Shown here piece by piece: positions 56,440 to 64,000 of a stretch of 64,000 bases of DNA. The first letter of the stretch is position 1; each line of letters begins with the position of its first letter. The position numbers and the translations under genes are program-made. The notes beneath the pieces were generated by a model, which saw only the letters and a list, made by a program, of their open reading frames with translations, ran no database searches and had not been told where the DNA came from. The stretch is taken from contig NZ_JBMEMN010000005.1 in assembly GCF_049310905.1 (NCBI RefSeq), forward strand, positions 25,044 through 89,043, read 5' to 3'. Source of the stretch: Gudongella sp049310905. Its GTDB lineage: Bacteria; Bacillota; Clostridia; Tissierellales; Tissierellaceae.

Positions 56440-59193
56440 ATGGGACTATTTGACAAGGTTTTCGGAACCTATAGTGAGAGGGAATTGAAGAAGCTGGATA
56501 ATACGGTGAATCAGATTCTATCCCTTGAGACAGAAATCCAGAACCTTAGTGACGACGCACTTAAAGAGAAGACAAATGAGTTCAAGGATAGATTTACTAG
56601 TGGTGAAGGCTTAAGTGATATACTTCCTGAGGCATTTGCCGTTGTAAGAGAAGCTTCCTGGAGAGTACTTGGAATGAAACATTTTCCAGTACAGATATAT
56701 GGAGGAATCATACTTCATCAGGGACGTATCGCTGAGATGAAAACAGGTGAAGGTAAGACTCTTGTTGCAACATTGCCTGCCTACCTAAATGCACTAACCG
56801 GACTTGGAGTTCACATAATCACAGTCAATGACTATCTGGCAACACGTGACAGGGAATGGATGGGTAAAGTGTACGAATTTCTTGGACTGACAGTGGACTG
56901 TGTAGTTCATGGAATGGACAACAAGGACAAGAAGGAAGCCTACAAAGCTGATATTACTTATGGTACAAACAATGAATTCGGATTTGACTACCTTAGGGAT
57001 AACATGGTTATTTACAAGGAAGAAATGGTTCAGAGAAATCTCTACTATGCAATAGTGGATGAGGTTGACTCCATTCTTGTGGATGAGGCAAGAACTCCAC
57101 TTATTATTTCAGGAAAGGGTGACAAGTCAACAAGCCTATACCAGATGGCGGATTCCTTTGCAAAAACGCTCTCCTATAGGAAGCTTGATCCGGAGGAGAC
57201 AAAATCTGACCCATTCAACAGGGAAATAAAGGAAGAAACCGTTGATTACCTTATCGATGAGAAGGCAAAGAGTATTGCTCTTACAGACAATGGAACCGCC
57301 AAAGCTGAAAGCTTCTTTGGGATAGAAAACCTGGCGGATGTTGAGAATATGGAGATAGCTCACCATATCAACCAAGCCGTCAAGGCAAGAAGCATAATGA
57401 AAAATGATATTGATTATGTTGTACAGGATGGAGAAGTCATAATAGTCGATGAGTTTACCGGAAGACTTATGTATGGTAGAAGATATTCCAATGGATTGCA
57501 TCAGGCAATCGAGGCCAAGGAGGGACTACATGTAAGAAGTGAGTCAAAGACCCTTGCAACCATAACCTTCCAGAACTATTTCAGAATGTATGAAAAGCTT
57601 TCAGGTATGACGGGTACAGCTAAGACTGAAGAGGAAGAATTCAGAGAAATCTACAATATGGATGTTATTGAGATTCCTACCAATAAACCGGTAATAAGAA
57701 TTGACGAGTCTGATAGTGTATATAAAACTGAGGCTGGAAAATTCAGGGCAGTTGTAGATGAAATTAAAGAGAAGCATGAAATTGGACAACCAATGCTGGT
57801 TGGTACCATAACAATAGAAAGATCCGAGCTTCTTTCAAAGATGCTGAAAAAAGAGGGCATAAAGCATGAAGTCCTAAACGCAAAGCAACATGAAAGAGAG
57901 GCTGAAATTGTAGCTCAGGCAGGTAGATTCGGATCAGTCACCATAGCAACCAACATGGCTGGTAGAGGTACAGACATTGTACTTGGTGGCAATCCCGAGC
58001 ATATGGCTAAGGATGAAATGAAGAAAAAAGGTTACGACGATGAAGTTCTTGCCTACGTCGATGGATTTTTTGAAACCGATGACCAGGAAATTCTGGATGC
58101 CAGAAAGCTATACCATGAACTGATAGAAAAGCATGAGAATGCCACAAAGAGTGAACATATGAAGGTAGTGGAAGCAGGCGGTCTTCATATAATCGGCACT
58201 GAAAGACACGAATCAAGACGTATAGACAATCAGCTTAGAGGTAGATCCGGACGTCAGGGAGACCCGGGAAGCTCAAGGTTCTACATTTCATTGGAAGATG
58301 ACCTTATGAGACTTTTTGCAGGTGAAAGAATAAAAAGCATAATTGATGGTATGAATATGCCTGAAGATGAGCCTCTTGAGCATGCACTCCTGACTAAGAC
58401 AATCGAAGGCGCACAGAAAAAGGTTGAGGGAAACAACTTCTCAATCCGTAAACACGTTCTCCAGTATGATGATGTTATGAACAAGCAAAGAGAGATCATG
58501 TACGGAGAAAGAAGAAAGGTACTTGAAGGTGAGAATCTTAAGGATCATATCCATGAAATGGTGCGAAACCTTGTAGTAGCTAATGTTGAGTTTTATACAA
58601 GAGGCGAGAAGTATCCGGAGCAGTGGGACTTTGAAGGTCTTGAAACATATCTGATGAAACAGTTTGGATTCAAGCAGGGAATATTTGTCGGCTTGGATAT
58701 TGAGTCGCTTACAAAAGAAGACCTTATTGAAAAGATCATGACAAAAGCAGAGGAAGCTTACAAGATCAAGGAAGCTGAGTTTGGGGAAGAGCAGTTCAGG
58801 GAAGTTGAGAGAGTTGTGCTTCTTCAGGTTGTAGATAAAAAGTGGATGGATCACATTGATGCCATGGATCAGCTTAGACAGGGAATTGGCTTGAGAGCAT
58901 ATGGTCAGCAGGACCCTGTAAGGGCATATCAGTCTGAAGGCTTTGATATGTTTGAGGAAATGACAAGGAGTATCTCGGAAGATACAGTCGGACTTCTATA
59001 CCATGTGGTCAAGAACGAAAACATCGAGAGAAAAAGAGTGGCACAGCCTGTAAATGCAATTGCACCAGGACAGGAACAAGTAAACAAGACTGTTGTAAAC
59101 AAGGAAAAGAAGATCGGAAGAAATGACCCTTGCCCATGTGGAAGCGGCAAGAAGTACAAGAAATGCCATGGAGATCCGACAAGACAACAGTAA
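56440..59193 (+). CDS. secA: Preprotein translocase ATPase SecA
   Basis: SecA pushes unfolded preproteins through SecYEG; it would serve the many exported proteins of this window. It has 917 residues. The nucleotide-binding domain contains MKTGEGKTLVATLPAYLN (Walker A) and VDEVDSILVDEARTPLIISG. The second half has TNMAGRGTDIVLGG and RGRSGRQGDPGSSRFY. The C-terminal zinc site CPCGSGKKYKKCHG is intact, for SecB-independent lipid or ribosome contact. ATG 56440 with GAGAGGA 9 nt upstream is preferred over the adjacent TTG at 56437. Confidence 0.98.
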   Translation: MGLFDKVFGTYSERELKKLDNTVNQILSLETEIQNLSDDALKEKTNEFKDRFTSGEGLSDILPEAFAVVREASWRVLGMKHFPVQIYGGIILHQGRIAEMKTGEGKTLVATLPAYLNALTGLGVHIITVNDYLATRDREWMGKVYEFLGLTVDCVVHGMDNKDKKEAYKADITYGTNNEFGFDYLRDNMVIYKEEMVQRNLYYAIVDEVDSILVDEARTPLIISGKGDKSTSLYQMADSFAKTLSYRKLDPEETKSDPFNREIKEETVDYLIDEKAKSIALTDNGTAKAESFFGIENLADVENMEIAHHINQAVKARSIMKNDIDYVVQDGEVIIVDEFTGRLMYGRRYSNGLHQAIEAKEGLHVRSESKTLATITFQNYFRMYEKLSGMTGTAKTEEEEFREIYNMDVIEIPTNKPVIRIDESDSVYKTEAGKFRAVVDEIKEKHEIGQPMLVGTITIERSELLSKMLKKEGIKHEVLNAKQHEREAEIVAQAGRFGSVTIATNMAGRGTDIVLGGNPEHMAKDEMKKKGYDDEVLAYVDGFFETDDQEILDARKLYHELIEKHENATKSEHMKVVEAGGLHIIGTERHESRRIDNQLRGRSGRQGDPGSSRFYISLEDDLMRLFAGERIKSIIDGMNMPEDEPLEHALLTKTIEGAQKKVEGNNFSIRKHVLQYDDVMNKQREIMYGERRKVLEGENLKDHIHEMVRNLVVANVEFYTRGEKYPEQWDFEGLETYLMKQFGFKQGIFVGLDIESLTKEDLIEKIMTKAEEAYKIKEAEFGEEQFREVERVVLLQVVDKKWMDHIDAMDQLRQGIGLRAYGQQDPVRAYQSEGFDMFEEMTRSISEDTVGLLYHVVKNENIERKRVAQPVNAIAPGQEQVNKTVVNKEKKIGRNDPCPCGSGKKYKKCHGDPTRQQ

Positions 59194-59223
59194 TACTGTA
59201 GAATGATGAAGGGATGTGAGATT

Positions 59224-60331
59224 GTGGAGAGTATCTATCTTGACAGAGACCGCCTTAATGAGATAAAGGAGACGGTCAAAGAATTGGGTGTTTCACTTTG
59301 ACCTGCCTAAACTAAGGAGCAGAGTCAAGGAGTTGCAGGAAGAATCCTACAAGGAAGACCTCTGGGATGATGTAAAGAGAGCCCAGGGAATTATGCAGGA
59401 AATAAAAGCCATAAATAATGATATTGAGCTTTATGATAAACTCCTTGAGGATATCGAAGATGTGGAGACAATGATAGAACTTATAATTGAAGAGGATGAT
59501 TTTTCCCATTACAAGGATGTCCAGAAGAATATTGCTATTCTTGAAAGGAGAGCTGACAAGTTTAAGGTTTCAACACTCCTAAATGGTGAATTTGACCAGA
59601 AAAGTGCAATTTTTTCCATACATTCAGGAGCAGGTGGACTGGAAGCCCAGGACTGGGCTGAAATGCTTCTTAGAATGTACAGAAGATGGGCTGAGAACAA
59701 GGAATACAGTGTAGAGACACTTGATCTTCAGGCAGATACGGAAGGTGGAATTAAGTCTGTGACTCTTCTTATAGAAGGGTTTAATGCCTATGGTTACCTT
59801 AGAAGTGAAAAAGGAGTTCATAGACTGGTCAGAATTTCGCCATTTGATTCCTCGGGGAAAAGACACACATCATTTGCAAGTATAGATGTATATCCTCAGA
59901 TAGATGATGATGTGGAAGTTGAAATAAATGAAAAGGATCTTAAGGTTGATACCTATAGGGCTTCAGGGGCCGGAGGACAGCATGTAAACACGACTGACTC
60001 AGCCATCAGGATTACCCATCTTCCAACGGGTATCGTCGTTCAGTGCCAATCAGAGAGGTCCCAGCACAACAACAAGGCTACGGCCATGAACATGCTTAAG
60101 GCTAAACTGATCCAGCTGCAACAGGAGGAAAACAAGGAAAGGATAGATGACCTTCAGGGCTCTTATTCACAGATATCCTGGGGGTCACAGATAAGATCCT
60201 ACGTATTTCATCCCTACAACATGGTCAAGGACCACAGAACCGATGCAGAAGTCGGTGATGTCAACCGTGTAATGGATGGTGACATAGATTACTTTATCAA
60301 CGAATACTTGAAATACAAGGCCCTTCAGTAG
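59224..60331 (+). CDS. prfB: Peptide chain release factor 2 with programmed +1 frameshift
   Basis: RF2 reads UGA and UAA. The first frame starts at GTG 59224 (AAGGGA 9 nt upstream) and runs 25 codons (ESIYLDRDRLNEIKETVKE) to CTT TGA at 59296-59301. A +1 shift at CTT-TGAC continues as DLPKLRSRVKEL to 60331, giving about 368 residues. UGA there is the autoregulatory stop: low RF2 favours the shift. The second part has the stop-reading SPF tripeptide (RISPFDSSG) and GGQ in ASGAGGQHVNTTDSAIR, the PrmC target. An upstream G-rich stretch (TTGGGTG) stands where the stimulatory Shine-Dalgarno-like site normally is. Confidence 0.95.
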
Positions 60332-60340
60332 AAGGGCCTT
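60317..60340 (+). terminator. Hairpin over the prfB stop codon, weak terminator
   Basis: AAGGCCCTTC/GAAGGGCCTT form a 10-bp perfect stem with AGTA loop. Only TTTG follows, so termination may be inefficient and tex may be partly cotranscribed. Confidence 0.5.
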
Positions 60341-60374
60341 TGTGCAAAAGTAAAATAAGAAAGGTTGGTTCCAT

Positions 60375-62480
60375 ATGGACATTGTATCGCGATTGGCCCA
60401 AGAGCTTAAACTTAAAAAGAAACACATTGAAAATGTAATCCAGATGATAGATTCTGGAGACACAATTCCCTTTATAGCAAGGTATAGAAAAGAGCAGACT
60501 GGAGAAATGACAGATGTTATGCTCAGAGACCTGCATAACAGACTGATGTATTTAAGGAATCTGGAATCCAAGAAGGAAGAGGTATTAAGGCTTATTGGAG
60601 AGCAAGGTAAGTTGACTCCAGAGCTTGAAAAAGAAATATTGAACTCGGACACTCTTCAAAGGGTGGACGACCTGTACAGGCCCTATAGACCCAAGAGAAG
60701 AACCAGAGCGACAATGGCAAAGGAAAAGGGACTTGAACCTTTGGCAAAGGAGATTATGCTTCAGGGAATGAACAAGGAGCAGCTGATTGCTTATGCAACA
60801 ACCTTTGTTGACGAAGAGAAGGAGGTTCCTGATTGGGAGGCAGCAGTTCAGGGGGCAATGGATATACTTTCGGAGGATATTGCAGACGACCCTGATTTTA
60901 GAAGGTCAGTAAAGAACTACTTGTGGAGAAACGCTCTCCTTGTAACTCATGCAACCGACAAAGAAGCTGATTCGGTCTATGAAATGTATTATGATTTTAA
61001 AGAGCCCGTTAATAAAATTCTGAATCATAGGATCCTCGCCATCAACAGAGGCGAAAAAGAGAAGATACTTAAGGCTTCACTATATATAGAAGGAGACGAC
61101 GGCGTAAAGATAATAAGAGACAAGCTTTTAAAGAATCCGCCAAGCATATGTACGGGTTATGTTGATTCTGCAATTCAGGATGGATACAAGAGACTTCTCT
61201 ACCCTTCAATAGAAAGGGAAATAAGAAATGATCTGACAGAAAGAGCTGAAGATGAGGCAATCAAGGTTTTTGCATTGAATCTTGAACCACTTCTAATGCA
61301 GGCTCCTATCAAGGGTAAAACTGTACTTGCAATAGACCCCGGCTTTAGGACAGGATGCAAGGTTGCAGTAGTTGATGATACAGGTAAACTTCTCGACCAT
61401 ACAACAGTCTTTCCTACAGAACCTCAGAAAAAGATTGAAGCCACCAAGAAAACCCTGGCCGCATTGATAGAAAAACATAATGTTGAACTGATTTCCATTG
61501 GAAATGGTACTGGGTCAAGGGAGACGGAGGCTGTAGTCGCAGAATTAATGAAGGAAATTCCACAAAAGGTGGCATATGCAATAGTAAATGAAGCAGGAGC
61601 GTCTGTGTATTCAGCATCAGAAGTAGGGTTGAAGGACTTTCCGGATCACGATGTTACGGTAAGGGGAGCTGCATCAATAGGAAGAAGACTTCAGGATCCA
61701 TTGGCTGAGCTTGTAAAGATTGACCCCAAGCATATTGGTGTTGGACAGTACCAGCACGACCTTAATCAGGGAAAGCTGGATGATGCCCTTACAGCAGTTG
61801 TTGAAGATTCAGTAAACCGGGTTGGAGTTGATCTGAATACAGCAAGTCCTTCTCTTCTAAAGTATGTATCTGGAGTATCGACAAAAGTTGCAAATAGCAT
61901 AGTTTCATACAGGGAAGAGAATGGAAAGTTTTCAGGTAGAAAAGAGCTTCTCACAGTAAAAGGACTTGGGGATAAGACCTTTAAGCAATGTGCAGGATTC
62001 TTAAGGATATCAGGTGGCAAAGATCCACTTGACAATACCGGAGTTCACCCTGAGTCATACAGTATTGCAAAGAAATTAATGAATAAGAATCTGGACAGTA
62101 TAAATCTTCAGGAAATTTCTACTGAGCTCGAAGTGGGCTTACCGACTTTGGAGGATATTGTAAAGGAACTTGAAAAACCGGGTAGAGACCCAAGAGATGA
62201 AATGCCAAAACCTTTGCTTAGAGAGGATATTCTCAAGCTTGAAGATCTGTCTCCGAGTATGGTCCTTAATGGAACGGTAAGAAATGTTGTTGATTTTGGT
62301 GCATTTGTGGATATAGGTGTAAAGCAGGACGGACTTGTCCACATATCTGAACTGGCCGATAAATTTATCAAGCACCCAAAGGAAATCGTCAAGGTTGGAG
62401 ATATCGTTAAGGTTAGAATTATTCAGGTTGACAAGGATAAGGGCAGAATTTCTCTTAGCATGAAGAACATTACAGGATAG
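60375..62480 (+). CDS. tex: Tex-family RNA-binding transcription accessory protein
   Basis: The protein has 701 residues in the standard order. An N-terminal Tex helix-turn-helix region (VIQMIDSGDTIPFIARYRKEQTG in part) is followed by a YqgF/RNase H-like domain (about 320-440; VLAIDPGFRTGCKVAVVD). Helix-hairpin-helix repeats (VGVDLNTASPSLLKYVSGV) and a C-terminal S1 RNA-binding domain (about 625-695; GTVRNVVDFGAFVDIGVKQDGLVHISEL in part) complete it. Tex binds nucleic acids and affects transcription and stress tolerance. The precise role is unclear. The ATG has AAGAAAGGTTGG upstream. The next gene follows 12 bp later. Confidence 0.94.
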   Translation: MDIVSRLAQELKLKKKHIENVIQMIDSGDTIPFIARYRKEQTGEMTDVMLRDLHNRLMYLRNLESKKEEVLRLIGEQGKLTPELEKEILNSDTLQRVDDLYRPYRPKRRTRATMAKEKGLEPLAKEIMLQGMNKEQLIAYATTFVDEEKEVPDWEAAVQGAMDILSEDIADDPDFRRSVKNYLWRNALLVTHATDKEADSVYEMYYDFKEPVNKILNHRILAINRGEKEKILKASLYIEGDDGVKIIRDKLLKNPPSICTGYVDSAIQDGYKRLLYPSIEREIRNDLTERAEDEAIKVFALNLEPLLMQAPIKGKTVLAIDPGFRTGCKVAVVDDTGKLLDHTTVFPTEPQKKIEATKKTLAALIEKHNVELISIGNGTGSRETEAVVAELMKEIPQKVAYAIVNEAGASVYSASEVGLKDFPDHDVTVRGAASIGRRLQDPLAELVKIDPKHIGVGQYQHDLNQGKLDDALTAVVEDSVNRVGVDLNTASPSLLKYVSGVSTKVANSIVSYREENGKFSGRKELLTVKGLGDKTFKQCAGFLRISGGKDPLDNTGVHPESYSIAKKLMNKNLDSINLQEISTELEVGLPTLEDIVKELEKPGRDPRDEMPKPLLREDILKLEDLSPSMVLNGTVRNVVDFGAFVDIGVKQDGLVHISELADKFIKHPKEIVKVGDIVKVRIIQVDKDKGRISLSMKNITG

Positions 62481-62492
62481 GAGGGCATATCG

Positions 62493-63605
62493 ATGAAGCT
62501 TGGCGTAATAGTAAACCCAATCGCAGGCATGGGTGGCAAGGTTGGATTAAAGGGCACAGATGGACCTGAAGTCCTTGAAAAGGCGAGAAAGATGGGAGCA
62601 AAGCCCGAATCTCCAGGCAAGGCTGAGAAAGCTTTGAGGACTCTTGTGCCCTTGAAGGACAGGCTTGAAATTCTGACATTCCCAGGAGATATGGGAGAAA
62701 ATGAAATGAGGAATTTGGGATTTGAACCTACAGTGCTTGATTCAGTCAAGGAAAATACCACTGCCGAGGATACTGAAAAGGCTGCAAGGATGATGATGGA
62801 TGAAAATGTTGACCTTATAATATTTGCAGGTGGTGATGGTACAGCAAGAAATATTTTCAATGCCATTGGAGAAAAAGTTCCAGTAATAGGAATACCGGCA
62901 GGGGTGAAAATCCATTCAGCAGTTTTTGCAAACCATCCGGGAGGGGCAGGAGAGATTGCTTTCAATTATCTTCAGGATATGGAGATTGGAACAAAAGAGG
63001 CAGAGGTAATGGATATAGATGAGGGAGCCTACAGGGATGGTGTTCTGACAGCTAGGCTTTTTGGATATATGCGAATTCCTCATATGCCTGATTTGACTCA
63101 GGTTCAGAAATCCAGTGGATTTGCAGATGAAAAGGAAGCTGTCTCGGGAATAGCTGAAAAAGTCATTGAGGAAATGCGAGATGGAATTTATTATATTATT
63201 GGTTCAGGGACTACAGTTCGCGGAATTATGGAGGAACTTGGACTCCCAAACAGCCTTCTTGGAGTAGATATAATAAAGGATAAGAAGCTTGTGGCATCAG
63301 ATGTTAATGAAAAACAGATTCTCGAAATAATTGGGGATGACCCTGCAAAGATAATAGTTACGGTAATAGGAGGACAGGGATATCTATTCGGCAGAGGAAA
63401 CCAGCAGATGAGTGCCGAGGTAATAAAGAAGGTCGGAAAGAAAAATATCATTGTAATAGCTACAAGAAGCAAGATATTTGCCCTCCAGGGAAAACCACTT
63501 CTTGTTGATACAGGAGATGATGAAGTTAATCAGATGATGAATGGATATATCAAGGTTGTATATGATTATTATACTGAGGCTTTGCAGGATGTGAAAGGAC
63601 TGTAG
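62493..63605 (+). CDS. ATP-NAD kinase family protein (AcoX/COG3199-like)
   Basis: The protein has 370 residues. LGVIVNPIAGMGGKVGLKGTD and the GGDG loop in IIFAGGDGTARNIFNAIG show the NAD-kinase/diacylglycerol-kinase fold. The longer family form with a C-terminal lobe (VIGGQGYLFGRGNQQMSAEV) is the COG3199 group. NAD kinase activity is possible but not shown; AcoX of acetoin operons belongs here with unknown function. ATAGGAGGGCAT precedes the ATG. The tight spacing suggests an operon with tex. It is followed by the repeat region. Confidence 0.88.
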   Translation: MKLGVIVNPIAGMGGKVGLKGTDGPEVLEKARKMGAKPESPGKAEKALRTLVPLKDRLEILTFPGDMGENEMRNLGFEPTVLDSVKENTTAEDTEKAARMMMDENVDLIIFAGGDGTARNIFNAIGEKVPVIGIPAGVKIHSAVFANHPGGAGEIAFNYLQDMEIGTKEAEVMDIDEGAYRDGVLTARLFGYMRIPHMPDLTQVQKSSGFADEKEAVSGIAEKVIEEMRDGIYYIIGSGTTVRGIMEELGLPNSLLGVDIIKDKKLVASDVNEKQILEIIGDDPAKIIVTVIGGQGYLFGRGNQQMSAEVIKKVGKKNIIVIATRSKIFALQGKPLLVDTGDDEVNQMMNGYIKVVYDYYTEALQDVKGL

Positions 63606-63689
63606 GTCAACGAACATTGATCAGTGAACATTGAATAATTAAAGAATTGTCACTCTGAGTGCAACTAAGAGTCTGTGCTGTTAAAATCT

Positions 63690-63740
63690 AAGAAGTAAGA
63701 AGTAAGAGTTAAGAAGTAAGAGTTAAGAAGTAAGAGATTA
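63690..63740 (+). repeat. TAAGAAGTAAGAGT short tandem repeat
   Basis: Units of AAGTAAGAGTTAAG recur three to four times in a row. The surrounding gap 63606-64000 has no supportable gene. Confidence 0.8.
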
Positions 63741-63749
63741 AGGGGTCGT

Positions 63750-63776
63750 CATCCCGACCGAAGTGGAGGGATCTCG
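63750..63776 (+). repeat. ATCCCGACCGAAGTGGAGGGATCTCG dispersed repeat
   Basis: This copy differs from the one at 8086-8111 at only a few positions. ATCCC and GGGAT form short inverted ends. Confidence 0.65.
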
Positions 63777-63821
63777 ATTCATCATTCGCTCTTAGGTATT
63801 TGCCCGCAGTTCTTACCCTGT

Positions 63822-63872
63822 CAATGAAATATCTAGAAATCCTAGATTTCTGATATTTCTATTGCTGGGCAC
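63822..63872 (+). repeat. Hairpin module shared with the kal-kce repeat
   Basis: GAAATATC...TAGAAATC-CTA-GATTTCT-GATATTTC is followed by TATTGCTGGGCAC. The kal-kce copy (17056-17104) has the same outer stem and TATCGCCGGGCAC. A partial second copy (CAATGAAATATATC...) lies at 63897-63930. The element may continue beyond the window. Confidence 0.75.
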
Positions 63873-64000
63873 GTGCGCTTCAAGTCCGATACCCTATCAA
63901 TGAAATATATCAAAATCAAAGATTGGGGGTGCGGATGTTTTTTTGGACTCTTTTTAGACAATTCCAAGACTTTTCCGGTAAGCTTTTATGCTCTTGCCCC

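Noticed and set aside
60317..60340. Strong terminator between prfB and tex
   Set aside because: The stem is good but only three T follow, so strong termination is not supported. It is listed with low confidence.

Overview
The window looks like chromosomal DNA of a low-GC Gram-positive anaerobe of the Clostridia/Tissierellia type. The evidence is strong AGGAGG-type ribosome sites, frequent TTG/GTG starts, sigma-A promoters, an S-box upstream of metK and a Bacillus/Clostridium-like gene order (pyrG, rho-rpmE, prmC/prfA, tsaC, ywlE, rpiB, upp, tagO, mnaA, murA, mbl; hpf-secA-prfB). Amino-acid fermentation is suggested by oligopeptide uptake genes, several peptidases and the lysine-fermentation pair kal/kce. 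Sugar metabolism is represented by a phosphofructokinase with PPi-type residues. The sporulation genes and ATP synthase operon that usually sit in the upp-mbl neighbourhood are not there. No species is claimed.

Layout. 0-9 kb: end of an opp operon with its binding protein, an MFS transporter, a 33-residue membrane peptide, a Lon-like ATPase-protease, a MalY-type C-S lyase, a repeat-rich gap and an SLH-like exported protein. 9-16 kb: pyrG, a reverse-strand MacB-type ABC operon (ATPase, exported adaptor, permease) and PPi-PFK. 16-20 kb: kal and kce separated by a palindromic repeat, then a gamma-glutamyltransferase homologue. 20-33.6 kb: housekeeping block from rho to mbl, covering transcription termination, translation release factors and their modifier, tRNA modification, wall precursor synthesis and cell shape. 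33.7-42.3 kb: accessory surface region, with a large exported NAGPA-type protein divergent from a BTAD regulator, followed by a SipW/TasA-like fibre operon. 42.5-49 kb: sixA, tRNA-Pro, S-box/metK, recD2, comF and a BrkB protein. 49-55.5 kb: a prolyl-oligopeptidase-like peptidase overlapping an unknown protein, PepF and an ArAE-type membrane protein. 55.5-63.6 kb: DnaA-box array, hpf, secA, prfB with a programmed frameshift, tex and an AcoX-like ATP-NAD kinase homologue. The last 0.4 kb is repeats.

The most interesting system is the surface-fibre locus at 36.6-42.3 kb. A BTAD regulator with a degenerate nucleotide-cyclase-like C-terminus is followed by a promoter region carrying heptamers exactly 11 bp apart, as at SARP operators. 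The operon then encodes a pentapeptide-repeat exported protein, a SipW-type signal peptidase, two proteins with SipW-type signal peptides and an LPRTG-anchored protein. A cyclic-di-GMP-I riboswitch lies between the two SipW substrates. This suggests an extracellular matrix or fibre under two layers of control: operon-level activation and c-di-GMP control of the distal subunits. Other notable items are an evenly spaced DnaA-box array next to a sigma-B-like hpf promoter, a perfect 36-bp palindrome carrying the recD2 -35 element, a probable CTG start, and a modular family of dispersed palindromic repeats.
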